This document shows, piece after piece, positions 34,752 through 44,478 of a stretch of DNA of 64,000 bases. The position numbers and the translations under genes are program-made. Every line of letters starts with the position of its first letter. Position 1 is the stretch's first letter. The notes beneath the pieces are model-generated. The model was not told where the DNA came from, ran no database searches, and saw nothing but the letters and a program-made list of their open reading frames with translations. The stretch covers positions 663,501-727,500 of the forward strand of contig NZ_CP084530.1 of the NCBI RefSeq assembly GCF_023704175.1, given 5' to 3'. This DNA comes from Paenibacillus sp. YPG26 (GTDB taxonomy: Bacteria > Bacillota > Bacilli > Paenibacillales > Paenibacillaceae).

Positions 34752-35852
34752 TTAGGGAGCCAGAAAGCTGATGATAAGTATAATAATTGCAAACGGAGCC
34801 AAGAAGATCAACCAAGCAAGCGGCCTCGCCATGTTGAGAGTCCAGCCTACACCCATTCTTTTCTCCACAAAAAGGGAAGGGTCCTTCGCGTTGAAATACA
34901 TATTGCCAAGCTTCCAGTTCGCATCATCTTGCACGACATCCGTGCCCGGGGTCTCCGGACGCGGGCCAATACGGCTCCCGCCCTGCCCAGTCTGGATAGA
35001 TATAATCAGGGCGGAGATCAGGATGAAGGCAGGGAAGATTAACACTGTAGGCATCAGTACCTCAGGGCGGATGTGCTGGAACATGCTCAGCTGGATTAGG
35101 GAGAAGAGCAGGATCATAACTAGACCCGTCATCAGTGTGAACATGGACCATTTACGGCGGAAAATAACATTTTGCTGAACAGAGGCTTCGGCCTTATCAG
35201 GCGAGAGCTGCTGCTTGTTGTTGTAGATGCTGCGGTTCACCGCAAAGAACAGAATCAGCATGAAAACCTGCATAATATTCGGGAAGAACATAGCCGTATA
35301 GGACTTGTCAACGGATCTGATCACCTTTCCAGACATGCTGTATTTCATTGCAATGGTGTCCGGTGCCTGATCATAGTACTTCCATGTCAGAAGGAAGCTT
35401 GCTGCGATGATCACTAGATGGATAAGAAACCACTTGTTCGGGTAGACGAGTCTCTGCTGCCGGAAGCTTGTATCAATGACACGGCGGTCTTTGGCGGGCG
35501 GAACCGCTGGCTGTAAGGCTTTATAGCGCTTCATTCTTGTATAGAAGATTCTTTGAATTAACATAATGCTGGCAATGAGTAAGACTGAGTAGAAGGGGAG
35601 TGCATAATTCAAAGCCTGTTCATTCATAACGAACAAGATGACCGCTAACCCCGCAAGTAACAGGAACTGTATGATTCCGGTCACCCAGGCATACGACCTG
35701 CGCATCCGGCGGAGAGGTTCGCTGTAATACATTTCTTCGGACACGGAGATACCGAAGCTCACCGTTCTTCTGGTAAGGTAGGGGATCGCAATAAGGGCGA
35801 TGGAGACTGCCGCGAACATAAGAATCAGGATCAAGGCTGAGAGCCAATACAT
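34752..35852 (-). CDS. DUF1648/DUF5808 membrane protein
   Basis: The 366-residue protein has about seven to eight membrane segments. A DUF1648 segment is visible (TWKYYDQAPDTIAMKYSMSG then VDKSYTAMFFPNIMQ), and the C-terminal end has the DUF5808 mark (NWKLGNMYFNAKDPSLFVEK then GWTLNMARP). In Bacillales such proteins are often beside GntR regulators, as in SdpI-like immunity loci. It starts two bases after the GntR stop, so the two are coupled. Role unknown. Confidence 0.8.
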   Translation of the reverse strand: MYWLSALILILMFAAVSIALIAIPYLTRRTVSFGISVSEEMYYSEPLRRMRRSYAWVTGIIQFLLLAGLAVILFVMNEQALNYALPFYSVLLIASIMLIQRIFYTRMKRYKALQPAVPPAKDRRVIDTSFRQQRLVYPNKWFLIHLVIIAASFLLTWKYYDQAPDTIAMKYSMSGKVIRSVDKSYTAMFFPNIMQVFMLILFFAVNRSIYNNKQQLSPDKAEASVQQNVIFRRKWSMFTLMTGLVMILLFSLIQLSMFQHIRPEVLMPTVLIFPAFILISALIISIQTGQGGSRIGPRPETPGTDVVQDDANWKLGNMYFNAKDPSLFVEKRMGVGWTLNMARPLAWLIFLAPFAIIILIISFLAP

Positions 35853-35854
35853 AG

Positions 35855-36256
35855 TTAATTACCCCTTTCAAGCTCTGTAGGTTGGAGCTCATCATAGATT
35901 TGTCCGGCAATAGTCAGAAGCTGTTCCCGCGTCATTCCTCTGCATATCGCTTCGGCGGTAATGGATCTGAGCTGCCTATACTGCTGCTGCATGTACTCCT
36001 CTGTGACTGGCGGCATGCCGTCCGGGTTGATAACAACCCCTTTCTGACGGTGGACCAGAATGAAGCCTTCCTGTTTGAGCAGGGTATAAGCCTTGTTCAC
36101 GGTATGGAGGTTGATGCCGATGTCAGCCGCCATACTTCTTACCGAAGGCAGCGCTTCTCCGGGCTGAAGTTGCCCGCTTGCAATGCCTTCAATAATCTGA
36201 TTGATCAGCTGCGTGTAAATAGGTACATCCGACTGCATATCAAGTTCAATCATCAT
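35855..36256 (-). CDS. GntR-family regulator (YtrA/YhcF subgroup)
   Basis: The protein of about 133 residues has a GntR winged helix (SDVPIYTQLINQIIEGIASG, PGEALPSVRSMAADIGINLHTVNKAYTLL) and only a short helical tail, as in the YtrA/YhcF subgroup, which controls nearby membrane or ABC genes. A perfect 29-base palindrome at 36275-36303, next to the start, is its probable operator. Three in-frame ATGs (36268, 36256, 36253) are possible; AGAGAGGA suits 36256. It is followed directly by the DUF1648 gene. Confidence 0.85.
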   Translation of the reverse strand: MMIELDMQSDVPIYTQLINQIIEGIASGQLQPGEALPSVRSMAADIGINLHTVNKAYTLLKQEGFILVHRQKGVVINPDGMPPVTEEYMQQQYRQLRSITAEAICRGMTREQLLTIAGQIYDELQPTELERGN

Positions 36257-36274
36257 GAGGGAGAGCATCCTCTC

Positions 36275-36303
36275 TATCTGTTATAGTTGAAATATAACAG
36301 ATA
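36275..36303 (-). promoter_or_regulatory. Perfect GntR operator palindrome (11-bp arms, 7-base spacer)
   Basis: TATCTGTTATA (36275-36285) and TATAACAGATA (36293-36303) are exact complements, with GTTGAAA between. It is 19 bases before the preferred GntR start, where autoregulation is expected. Confidence 0.8.
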
Positions 36304-36430
36304 TCAGAACTTTTGTAAATAGGCAGCCTGGTTTGAGTATTAACGGTTCATCCCGTATATTAGAAGAAGGTGTTGCAAATCCGATTAACCTGGTGGAATA
36401 AGACCATTTTCAACTGAAAGGGATGTACAT

Positions 36431-37366
36431 ATGCCGAAGATCGCGAAGAATTTGACGGAGCTCATTGGGAATACACCCTTGCTTGAACTCAGCAATTATA
36501 CGGAAGACAAAGGGATTCAAGCACGTATTTTGACCAAGCTGGAATATTTCAACCCTGCGGGGAGTGTGAAGGATCGTACCGGATTCGCTTTGATTAAGAG
36601 CGCGGAGGAGCAGGGCCATCTTCACAAGGATGCGGTGATTGTTGAGCCGACCAGTGGAAATATGGGGATAGGGCTTGCCTTTGCCGCTGCTGCCCTGGGG
36701 TATAAGCTCATCATTACGCTCCCCGAGACGTTCAGTATTGAGCGCCGCAAGCTGATGCAGGCATACGGAGCTGAGCTTGTACTAACCCCGGCTAGTGAAG
36801 GGATGGCTGGCGCTATCCGCAAGGCGGAAGAGCTGGCAGCCGAAATTCCGAATGCGTTCATCCCCCAGCAGTTCAACAATCCGGCTAATCCCAATATACA
36901 TAAGACGACAACTGCTGAAGAGATCTGGCGGGATACGGACGGTACAGTAGACATATTTGTGGCGGGAGTAGGAACAGGCGGTACGATAAGCGGAGTTGGC
37001 GAAGTGCTTAAGAAGTACAATCCGAAGGTTCATATCGTTGCAGTAGAACCATTCGATTCCCCGGTGTTATCCGGCGGGAAGCGGGGGGCTCACCAAATCC
37101 AGGGAATTGGCGCTGGCTTCGTACCTGATAACTATAATGCAAAAGTGGTAGATGAAGTGATCAGAGTCAAGAATGAGGATGCCTTCGAGACATCCCGCAG
37201 ACTTGCCCGTACAGAGGGACTGCTGGTTGGGATCTCCTCGGGCGCTGCGGCTCATGCGGCAACCGTGCTGGCTGCCCGCCCGGAGAACAAGGACAAGACG
37301 ATCGTGGTTGTTCTCCCTGATACGGGAGAGCGGTATCTGTCTACGAACCTGTTCCAGGATGAGTAG
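36431..37366 (+). CDS. cysK: Cysteine synthase CysK
   Basis: CysK makes cysteine from O-acetylserine and sulfide, using PLP. The 311-residue protein has the PLP lysine Lys47 in [10 protein letters not shown], the substrate loop [13 protein letters not shown], the glycine-rich phosphate loop [13 protein letters not shown], and [10 protein letters not shown] near the end. Ribosome site GAAAGGGATG. It is single, with a hairpin 46 bases after the stop. A serine-acetyltransferase is not adjacent. Confidence 0.94.
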   Translation: MPKIAKNLTELIGNTPLLELSNYTEDKGIQARILTKLEYFNPAGSVKDRTGFALIKSAEEQGHLHKDAVIVEPTSGNMGIGLAFAAAALGYKLIITLPETFSIERRKLMQAYGAELVLTPASEGMAGAIRKAEELAAEIPNAFIPQQFNNPANPNIHKTTTAEEIWRDTDGTVDIFVAGVGTGGTISGVGEVLKKYNPKVHIVAVEPFDSPVLSGGKRGAHQIQGIGAGFVPDNYNAKVVDEVIRVKNEDAFETSRRLARTEGLLVGISSGAAAHAATVLAARPENKDKTIVVVLPDTGERYLSTNLFQDE

Positions 37367-37412
37367 GAAGATAAACCATAAATATGTGCTATTCAATATA
37401 TGATCACAAATG

Positions 37413-37453
37413 ATGAGCAGCGATCCTCCCATAACAGGAGATTCGCTGCTCAT
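37413..37453. terminator. Hairpin between convergent cysK and stalk-domain gene
   Basis: ATGAGCAGCGA (37413-37423) pairs with TCGCTGCTCAT (37443-37453), with an inner CCTCC/GGAG stem. Confidence 0.7.
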
Positions 37454-37513
37454 TTGACGTTTAGGGTTCTGAACATATGGACAGAGCCGTCCACAGTTAG
37501 ATTAACGGTTAGC

Positions 37514-38698
37514 TTAGAGCCAATCCTTCACTTTGACAATCAGCTTATCTGTCTTTTTATCGATATATCTTGGGTATTCGAGATGAATGATCCCATCCTG
37601 CTCCCCTTTTACAACGAGCCAATCTCCCAAATAGGGAAGGTCATTCGTATTGAAGAATTCCTGATCTTCCTTGTTCAGAAGCTCATTAAGCACTTTCTTC
37701 CTGTCCGTATCAGGGTTAACAAGAGTAAGCATTCCAGTCTTATTAGGTCTAATAAGCAGGTAATCATCGCCCATGCCTTCCACGCTGTAGAGCTCATCAT
37801 ATCCGCCAAGCTTGACTAAGTCGAATTCCTTTTCCACAGAACCATCCTTAGGATCAAGCATCTGAAGCCGTTTTCCGTCTGTTAAGATAGGGCGGTTCTT
37901 GAAGCTGGAAATATTGGGACTATCCCGCTGGAAATATTCTACCGATGACTGGTTAAGCAACTTATTATTTTTTATATACGCAGTGTTATTCACAGTGTGA
38001 ATCATCGGTTCGCCATAATAGTCAACCACTTTAACCATGAACTCCCCGGCCTGCAAGGAGTCTATACTAATATTCATATAGTGAATAGAGTGAGGTTCAT
38101 AATTAAGCTTCCCTGTGAGTACAGCCGCTTTAGCTCCCGAGGTGTATTGATAGAGTTCGCCGCTCAATGTGTTCAACCAGAAGGTATTGGAGGCTTCTCG
38201 TGAAGGTTGCACGATTTCCATCATGTATATTTCAGGATATGAAATAGATGCCTTCCGTTTTGATGCATTCCAGCCCACCTGGGCTCCCAGAGACTGAGCA
38301 ATGAATCGGAGCGGAACATAGATTCTGCCGTTCTTCATTGTAGACGGGGCTGTTAACTGGATAGCTCGTCCGTTATGTCTTGCGGACTGGCAGCCAGGCT
38401 TCAATTGTATAGTATGTTCTGGTGCAAAAATAGAGACCTCCTTGGCTGCTTCATTCCAGATTACTACGGTCTTAAGCATGCTTGATACAAGACGAAGAGG
38501 CACATACACAGTTCCGTTGGTATCCAAGAAGGGGGCATCGTCCGACTGTACCGCTGATCCATTCAAATCAAGCGAAATCGCCTTGCTTAAGGTAGACGTT
38601 GCTGCCGAGATGGGTCCTCCGCTGACCGCGGCAATACTTCCGGCTGTGAGCGTGAGTGATAAGCCAAGCCGATACAACTGATCCAGTATTTTTGACAT
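37514..38698 (-). CDS. Secreted stalk-domain protein of unknown function
   Basis: The 394-residue protein starts with a signal sequence (LYRLGLSLTLTAGSIAAVSG) and two or so stalk repeats of the copper-amine-oxidase N-terminal type (about 40-155; marks are VYVPLRLVSSML and IYVPLRFIAQSLGAQVGWNA). The rest (about 160-394) looks like beta strands as in a propeller or DUF5050-type sensor domain (GELYQYTSGAKAAVL, LYSVEGMGDDYLLIRP). Stalk domains are found on many Paenibacillus cell-surface proteins. Function unknown. Confidence 0.75.
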   Translation of the reverse strand: MSKILDQLYRLGLSLTLTAGSIAAVSGGPISAATSTLSKAISLDLNGSAVQSDDAPFLDTNGTVYVPLRLVSSMLKTVVIWNEAAKEVSIFAPEHTIQLKPGCQSARHNGRAIQLTAPSTMKNGRIYVPLRFIAQSLGAQVGWNASKRKASISYPEIYMMEIVQPSREASNTFWLNTLSGELYQYTSGAKAAVLTGKLNYEPHSIHYMNISIDSLQAGEFMVKVVDYYGEPMIHTVNNTAYIKNNKLLNQSSVEYFQRDSPNISSFKNRPILTDGKRLQMLDPKDGSVEKEFDLVKLGGYDELYSVEGMGDDYLLIRPNKTGMLTLVNPDTDRKKVLNELLNKEDQEFFNTNDLPYLGDWLVVKGEQDGIIHLEYPRYIDKKTDKLIVKVKDWL

Positions 38699-38775
38699 TT
38701 ACCCTATTAACCACCTTCCAATAATATACATATTTGACGCCTGACAAAGAGAATAGTTGCATAGTTCAAAATGAT

Positions 38776-38827
38776 AGTAAAAAGAGCCTGCAGCAAAGGA
38801 ATATAATCCCTAAGCTGCAGGCTCTTC
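38776..38827 (-). terminator. Terminator of acnA
   Basis: AAGAGCCTGCAGC (38782-38794) pairs with GCTGCAGGCTCTT (38814-38826). The minus-strand transcript then reads CTTTTACT. Confidence 0.85.
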
Positions 38828-38835
38828 TGTATATC

Positions 38836-41559
38836 TTAGTTCGCTGCTGATTCTTTGATCATCTGGCGAAGTACAGTCTGCAGAATACCCCCGTTATGGT
38901 AGTAATCTACGTCAACCATGCTGTCCAGACGGGCCACTACATGGAACTCGAACTGGGTTCCATCTGTGCGTGTAGCGACTACAGTCAGAGTCTGACCAGG
39001 CTTCACTTCGTTGTTGATGCCCAGAATATCGAACGTCTCAGTTCCGTCGATACCCAGTGTCTTCCAGCTGCTTCCTTCCTGGAATTGAAGCGGAAGAACG
39101 CCCATGCCGACCAGATTGCTGCGGTGAATACGCTCGAAGCTTTCAGCGATAACCGCTTTGACACCAAGGAGGAAGGTACCCTTTGCTGCCCAGTCACGGG
39201 AGCTTCCTGTGCCATACTCTTTACCTGCCAGAACAACCAGGTTGGTGCTGCTGCTTTGATAATTCATCGAAGCGTCATAGATGGACATGACCTCATCATT
39301 TGGAAGGTACTTGGTTACGCCGCCCTCTGTTCCTGGAGCAACCTGGTTGCGGATACGAATGTTGGCGAACGTACCGCGCATCATGACTTCATGATGACCG
39401 CGGCGGGAGCCGTAGGAGTTGAAGTCCTTGCGGGCTACGCCGTGCTCGCTCAGGTACAGCCCAGCCGGGCTGGTAGGTGTAATGTTACCTGCCGGTGAGA
39501 TATGGTCCGTTGTGACGGAATCGCCAAGCAGGGCAAGTACACGCGCACCGCGGATCTCTTCAATATCCTGCAGACCGTCCGCAAGCTTCTCGAAGAACGG
39601 AGGGTTCGCGATATAGGTGGATTTCTCATCCCATTCGTACAGCTCGCCTTTCGGTACTGGAATGGAGTTCCAACGCTCATTTTGCGTAAATACATTCTCG
39701 TATTTGCTGCGGAACATGGCAGGACTCACAGACAAGCCGATAGCATCTTTGATTTCTTGCGATGTCGGCCAGATGTCCTTCAGATAGACCGGATTACCAT
39801 CCTGGTCATGACCCAGCGGATCGTTCTGCAGATCGATGTTCACGGTACCCGCAAGAGCGTAAGCTACCACGAGTGGAGGTGAAGCCAGGTAGTTGGCTTT
39901 GACCTGAGCGTGAACACGGCCTTCAAAGTTACGGTTACCGGAGATAACTGCCGCTACGGTCAGATCATTGTCTGCAATAGCTGCGCTGACTTCATCCGGA
40001 AGCGGACCGGAGTTACCGATACATGTAGCACAGCCGTAGCCGGCAACGTGGAAGCCAAGCTGCTCCAGAGAGTCGATCAGACCCGCCTTCTGCAGGTACT
40101 CGGTCACTACAAGGGAACCAGGCGTCAAGCTGCTCTTCACATAGGCAGGCTTAGTCAGACCGCGCTCCACGGCTTTCTTTGCAAGCAGGCCTGCACCCAG
40201 CATAACGCTCGGGTTGGAAGTGTTCGTACAGCTCGTAATTGCAGCGATAACTACCGCGCCTGTACCCAGCTTCGTCTCGCGTCCATCGGGATGCTTCACG
40301 TCAACCGCTGCGGCGATCTTCTCATCGCTAAGGCCGTATCCGCCTTTCTCCACAGGAGTACGGATAATATCATTGAAGCTCTTCTTCATATCTGTCAATT
40401 CGATGCGGTCTTGAGGGCGCTTAGGACCTGCAAGGCTCGGCACGACAGAAGCAAGATCAAGCTCGATCAGATCGGTGAACTGTGGATCTTCAGTGTCACT
40501 GGTACGGAACATGCCTTGTGCCTTGTAGTAGGCTTCAACCAGAGCAACCTGCTCGTCTGGACGGCCTGTGCTGCGAAGGTAGTTCAAAGTCTCGTCATCA
40601 ACCGGGAAGTAACCGATGGTGGCACCATATTCAGGAGCCATGTTAGCTACGGTTGCGCGGTCAGCAAGGCTGATGTTGGCAAGACCTGGTCCGTAGAACT
40701 CGACGAATTTACCAACTACGCCTTTTTTACGGAGCATTTCAGTTACGGTCAAGGCAAGGTCGGTAGCGGTTGCGCCTTCAGTAAGACTGCCTGTGAGCTT
40801 GAAGCCGATAACTTCAGGAGCTACGAAATACAGAGGCTGCCCAAGCATACCTGCTTCCGCCTCGATTCCGCCAACACCCCAGCCTACTACACCAAGACCG
40901 TTGATCATAGTGGTGTGGGAGTCTGTACCTACAAGGGAGTCCGGGAATACGACAGTCTCTCCGTCAATCGTCTTCGTAGCCGCCACGGAAGCCAGATACT
41001 CCAGGTTAACCTGGTGAACGATACCAGTAGCCGGAGGAACGGCGCGGAAGTTATTGAATGCGGTCTGAGCCCAGCGAAGGAACCGGTAGCGTTCTTCATT
41101 ACGCTCGAATTCGACGTTCATGTTATATTCAAGAGCTTCAGGAGTACCGAAAGCATCAACCATAACCGAGTGGTCAATAACAAGGTCAACCGGTACAAGC
41201 GGATTGATCTGCTTCGGATCGCCGCCAGCTTTCTTCACGGTATCGCGCATTGCCGCCAGATCGACAACCACCGGTACGCCGGTGAAGTCCTGCAGTACGA
41301 TACGCGCGGGGATGAAAGGAATCTCCTTGTTGCTGTCCTGACCTTCGGTCCAGTCAGCAATGAGCTTCACGTGCTCTTCGGTAATCGCCCGGCCGTCAAA
41401 TTGTCTGACCGCAGCTTCAAGAAGCACTTTAATCGAGAATGGAAGCTTGGAGACATGCGTGAATCCTTGAGTTTCAAGTGCCTGCAGATCATAGTAACGA
41501 TAGGATTTGCCGTTCACGTCAAGACTGCGGGCTGCAGAGTAACGATCTTTAATAGACAT
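38836..41559 (-). CDS. acnA: Aconitate hydratase AcnA
   Basis: AcnA turns citrate into isocitrate in the TCA cycle, with a 4Fe-4S cluster; it can also bind RNA when it loses iron. The 907-residue length is that of the AcnA/CitB class. Marks include [36 protein letters not shown], the cluster cysteines in [11 protein letters not shown] and [15 protein letters not shown], and [15 protein letters not shown] near the end. Its promoter has a dyad that matches the iclR operator. It is transcribed alone. Confidence 0.96.
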   Translation of the reverse strand: MSIKDRYSAARSLDVNGKSYRYYDLQALETQGFTHVSKLPFSIKVLLEAAVRQFDGRAITEEHVKLIADWTEGQDSNKEIPFIPARIVLQDFTGVPVVVDLAAMRDTVKKAGGDPKQINPLVPVDLVIDHSVMVDAFGTPEALEYNMNVEFERNEERYRFLRWAQTAFNNFRAVPPATGIVHQVNLEYLASVAATKTIDGETVVFPDSLVGTDSHTTMINGLGVVGWGVGGIEAEAGMLGQPLYFVAPEVIGFKLTGSLTEGATATDLALTVTEMLRKKGVVGKFVEFYGPGLANISLADRATVANMAPEYGATIGYFPVDDETLNYLRSTGRPDEQVALVEAYYKAQGMFRTSDTEDPQFTDLIELDLASVVPSLAGPKRPQDRIELTDMKKSFNDIIRTPVEKGGYGLSDEKIAAAVDVKHPDGRETKLGTGAVVIAAITSCTNTSNPSVMLGAGLLAKKAVERGLTKPAYVKSSLTPGSLVVTEYLQKAGLIDSLEQLGFHVAGYGCATCIGNSGPLPDEVSAAIADNDLTVAAVISGNRNFEGRVHAQVKANYLASPPLVVAYALAGTVNIDLQNDPLGHDQDGNPVYLKDIWPTSQEIKDAIGLSVSPAMFRSKYENVFTQNERWNSIPVPKGELYEWDEKSTYIANPPFFEKLADGLQDIEEIRGARVLALLGDSVTTDHISPAGNITPTSPAGLYLSEHGVARKDFNSYGSRRGHHEVMMRGTFANIRIRNQVAPGTEGGVTKYLPNDEVMSIYDASMNYQSSSTNLVVLAGKEYGTGSSRDWAAKGTFLLGVKAVIAESFERIHRSNLVGMGVLPLQFQEGSSWKTLGIDGTETFDILGINNEVKPGQTLTVVATRTDGTQFEFHVVARLDSMVDVDYYHNGGILQTVLRQMIKESAAN

Positions 41560-41671
41560 GTAGTTAACCTCCTAAAAATAGTGCGCGAAGTAAGCAGTGG
41601 ACCAAATCTCGCTGCGGATAATGCCTGATTTCTATACGATCGAGAGATGTTCAGCCGTACTTTTTCGACGT

Positions 41672-41690
41672 TGTTTCATTAGATGAAACA
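41672..41690 (-). promoter_or_regulatory. Operator dyad TGTTTCAT-N3-ATGAAACA in the acnA leader
   Basis: An 8-base perfect inverted repeat (TGTTTCAT TAG ATGAAACA). It contains GTTTCA-N5-TGAAAC (41673-41689), the same dyad as at the iclR promoter. It lies about 20-37 bases after the inferred acnA transcription start. Confidence 0.75.
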
Positions 41691-41715
41691 TAATTTCAAA
41701 ATATTATCTTCTATA

Positions 41716-41744
41716 ATTATACCGCTTCCCTAGTGGGGAGTAAA
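41716..41744 (-). promoter_or_regulatory. Probable promoter of acnA
   Basis: On the minus strand, TTTACT (41744-41739) and TATAAT (41721-41716) have a 17-base spacer. No CcpC-type ATAA-N7-TTAT dyad is clear nearby. Confidence 0.6.
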
Positions 41745-41917
41745 GTATTTTTTATTGGTTATAAGCACGGTTTTCGCGGATTTATAGGGGGAAAGATCGG
41801 GTGCTTCCCGCCTGAACATACTGACTGCTGTCTGCTCATATAAATGAAGAAACAGAGGGAGGCCCATACGGTATGGACGGCCTCTCTGATGCGGAATTGT
41901 GGAAGGAGGATGAGTCA

Positions 41918-42919
41918 ATGGCGGAAGAGTGGAAAGGCGCATTATCCGCTTATATACAGCAGCAGAACAAGGATGAGGTGGATTTTCGGCCTAATGCTGT
42001 ACCCACGATCGTCACGGATCTGGAGTATTTGATTCAGCGGGGGGAGCGGAGACAGGCGCTGTCCGAGTGGTACGGCAGAAGAAGGGCATTCCCGCTGCGG
42101 AGTGAGACCCGGGCCAAGCTGCTTAGGGAACTTGCGAACCGCCAGGATGAGGTTCAGGTGGATCTGCAGCTGCACCGGACCATCTACTATGAGAAAGGCG
42201 GAGTCACCCACAAGGAAGAGCGCATGGATCAGGAGCGGCTGACCCTGCAGCAGGAGGATGGGAACTGGTCCATCATACGGGTGGAGATTCAGGTGGCCGA
42301 GAGGCACCCGCACACGGGGCTCCCCTATACCGCCGAGGACACAGATCTTGAGATTCCCCGCTCACTTGCGGGCCCTTATCTGAATCGTGAGGTGCTGGGG
42401 TTTGGAGGGTCAGGCCGGGGGAATGTGTATAACAGGTCTGAAGCTGCTGCCTACGCCGACCGATGGTGGAACAGCGCCAACCCGGAATTTGAGGAATTTG
42501 CCGTAGACTGCACGAACTTCATCTCCCAAAGCCTCTTTGCAGGCGGAGCTCCAATAAACTATACTGGAAAAAGAGAATCGGGCTGGTGGTACAAGGGATA
42601 CGTGGGTGGAAAAGAAGCCTGGAGCTTCAGCTGGTCCGTGGCGAACAGCCTGGAACGCTACCTAAGCGGAGGCGGCCTGGGTGCCAAGGTCGTTGACCAT
42701 CCGCAGCAGCTGCATTTAGGCGATGTCATTATCTATGACTGGGATGGCAACGGCAAATATGAGCACAGCACGATCGTAACCGCATTCGATGCAGGAGGGG
42801 CGCCGCTGGTGAACGCCCATACCACGAACAGCAAGCACCGGTATTGGGACTACCGCGACTCCTACGCCTGGACGAAGAATACGGTATACCGCTTCTTCCA
42901 TCTTGCAGACCGGTTCTGA
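41918..42919 (+). CDS. Amidase_6-domain protein
   Basis: The 333-residue protein ends in a cysteine-peptidase-like Amidase_6 domain (about 175-333): NRSEAAAYADRWWNSANPEF, catalytic-type Cys in VDCTNFISQSLF, histidine in YEHSTIVTAF, and a further VNAHTTNSKHRYWDYR. The front (about 1-160) is helical then beta. It has no clear signal peptide, as often with this family, which is common in Bacillales cell-wall or spore genes. Start at 41918 after AAGGAGGATG. ddl follows after 27 bases, so a peptidoglycan context is plausible. Confidence 0.78.
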   Translation: MAEEWKGALSAYIQQQNKDEVDFRPNAVPTIVTDLEYLIQRGERRQALSEWYGRRRAFPLRSETRAKLLRELANRQDEVQVDLQLHRTIYYEKGGVTHKEERMDQERLTLQQEDGNWSIIRVEIQVAERHPHTGLPYTAEDTDLEIPRSLAGPYLNREVLGFGGSGRGNVYNRSEAAAYADRWWNSANPEFEEFAVDCTNFISQSLFAGGAPINYTGKRESGWWYKGYVGGKEAWSFSWSVANSLERYLSGGGLGAKVVDHPQQLHLGDVIIYDWDGNGKYEHSTIVTAFDAGGAPLVNAHTTNSKHRYWDYRDSYAWTKNTVYRFFHLADRF

Positions 42920-42946
42920 TCATAATTAAGTGAAGAGAGGTTAACC

Positions 42947-44041
42947 ATGGGACAGGATAAGTTAACCGTCGGTCTGATCTACGGCGGTAAGTCTGGCGAG
43001 CATGAAGTGTCGCTGCAAACGGCCTTCGCTGTGATGAATGCTTTTAACTATGATAAATATGAGGTGCTTCCTTTCTATATTACGAAGCAGGGAGAATGGA
43101 GAGTCGGGGGCGCGCTCTCGGCTCCTTACGGTGAGCTCGGTGATCTGCGCCTGGAGAATGGGGCAGGCGATACATCCGAGGCTATCCAGCAGCTGTTCAG
43201 CAAGCTGGCTACCGGCCAGGCTGCTGTTGATGTCGCCTTCCCGCTGCTTCACGGTACTTACGGGGAAGATGGTACCATTCAAGGTCTGTTCGAGATGGCG
43301 GGTCTTCCGTACGTCGGCGCCGGTGTCTTGTCTTCAGCGGCAGGAATGGACAAAGCAGTCATGAAGAAGCTGTTCGCCGATGCGGGTCTCGAGCAGTGTA
43401 AGTACTGCTATTTCACAGGTGCGCAGTGGGAGCGCAGCAGGCATAGGCTGATTCAAGGGATGGAGGAGAGACTGGGCTATCCATGCTTCGTCAAGCCTGC
43501 CAATCTGGGTTCAAGTGTAGGCATCTCCAAGGCTTCCAACCAGGAAGAACTGGCCAAAGCGGTAGCCTATGCTCTGCGTTATGACACCAAAGTAGTTGTG
43601 GAAGAGTTCGTGGAAGCCCGTGAGATCGAGGTCGGCGTCCTCGGCAACGATGAAGCTGAGGCCTCCGTTCCAGGTGAGATTGTATCTTCGAGCGAGTATT
43701 ACGACTATCAGGCCAAATATCTGGACGGCAAATCCCAGATGGTGATTCCCGCCGAGCTGGATCCCGAAGTGGCTGACCGGGTTCGCGACCTCGCTGTCAA
43801 AGCGTTCAAGGCAACGGAAGGCAGCGGCCTGTGCCGCGCGGACTTCTTCTTGAAGGCGGATGGAAGCCTGCTTATTAATGAAGTGAACACCATGCCTGGC
43901 TTCACTCCATTCAGTATGTACCCGCTGCTCTGGAGAGAGACGGGTGTGACGTACGAAGCCCTGCTGGATCGTCTGATCGAGCTGGCTCAGGAACGTTTTA
44001 ACACAAGACAAAACCTAGATTTCAATAACGGAGTGAATTAA
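42947..44041 (+). CDS. ddl: D-alanine--D-alanine ligase Ddl
   Basis: Ddl joins two D-alanines with ATP for cell-wall synthesis. The 364-residue protein has the opening GLIYGGKSGEHEVSL, the ATP-grasp core (CFVKPANLGSSVGISKA), REIEVGVLGN and the metal/catalytic end LLINEVNTMPGFTPFSMYP. The residues after KAN are typical of Ddl A/B rather than vancomycin-type D-lactate ligases (the Tyr of the omega loop is in SSEYYDYQAKY). The DUF2584-like gene starts three bases after it. Confidence 0.95.
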   Translation: MGQDKLTVGLIYGGKSGEHEVSLQTAFAVMNAFNYDKYEVLPFYITKQGEWRVGGALSAPYGELGDLRLENGAGDTSEAIQQLFSKLATGQAAVDVAFPLLHGTYGEDGTIQGLFEMAGLPYVGAGVLSSAAGMDKAVMKKLFADAGLEQCKYCYFTGAQWERSRHRLIQGMEERLGYPCFVKPANLGSSVGISKASNQEELAKAVAYALRYDTKVVVEEFVEAREIEVGVLGNDEAEASVPGEIVSSSEYYDYQAKYLDGKSQMVIPAELDPEVADRVRDLAVKAFKATEGSGLCRADFFLKADGSLLINEVNTMPGFTPFSMYPLLWRETGVTYEALLDRLIELAQERFNTRQNLDFNNGVN

Positions 44042-44043
44042 TT

Positions 44044-44364
44044 ATGGGCTTCCAAACAGAGTTCAATTCCGTCTGCAAGTTCAAGAGTGAGCAAGAGCTG
44101 TATGAGCTGCTGGAATATGGACGCGGTAAAATGGTCAAATCCGGCCTCCGCGTCTTCCCGACCGGACAGAAGGTCATCGCCTATACGCCGGACAACCGTG
44201 CCGTCGCGATCGTGAAGATTCTCGGCTGTATCGCCGAGATTAACTTCAACGGCGACGAAGTTACCGAGGTGGAGATGTCGCTTGTCCGTCCGCTGAATGA
44301 GGAAGAATCGCGGATTCAGACCGCGCTGGCTTACGAGATGTTTTTTGGTGAGCATAACGGGTAA
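44044..44364 (+). CDS. DUF2584-like small protein
   Basis: The 106-residue soluble protein opens with MGFQTEFNSVCKFKSEQELY and continues with a compact alpha/beta pattern (GLRVFPTGQKVIAY, DNRAVAIVKILGCIAEIN). This looks like DUF2584 of Bacillales, though I judge by eye only. It begins 3 bases after ddl, so it is made in the same operon; its role is unknown. It is followed by a strong terminator. Confidence 0.7.
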   Translation: MGFQTEFNSVCKFKSEQELYELLEYGRGKMVKSGLRVFPTGQKVIAYTPDNRAVAIVKILGCIAEINFNGDEVTEVEMSLVRPLNEEESRIQTALAYEMFFGEHNG

Positions 44365-44410
44365 TGAAATATGAATGATTATTCCCGAATGGTGGAATAA
44401 CACAAGATAT

Positions 44411-44449
44411 GAACCGTTAATCCCTTGAGGATTAACGGTTTCTTTTTCA
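44411..44449 (+). terminator. Terminator of the amidase/ddl operon
   Basis: AACCGTTAATCC (44412-44423) pairs with GGATTAACGGTT (44429-44440), followed by TCTTTTTC. Confidence 0.9.
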
Positions 44450-44478
44450 CTCTGGATAAGGAGCAGGTGAGTTGTGGG

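Larger units (their letters stand above)
41560..41917. other. 358-base region between divergent acnA and amidase-domain gene
   Basis: It holds the acnA promoter and dyad, and the ribosome site of the plus-strand gene (AAGGAGG at 41902-41908). I find no clear plus-strand promoter and no small gene with a good start site. Confidence 0.65.

Noticed and set aside
39910..41628. A long plus-strand frame (572 codons) opposite acnA
   Set aside because: It mirrors the codon structure of acnA, has no family motifs or ribosome site, and acnA is certain.
41690..41707. CcpC-type site before acnA (ATAA...TTAT)
   Set aside because: The half sites are 10 bases apart instead of the usual 7.
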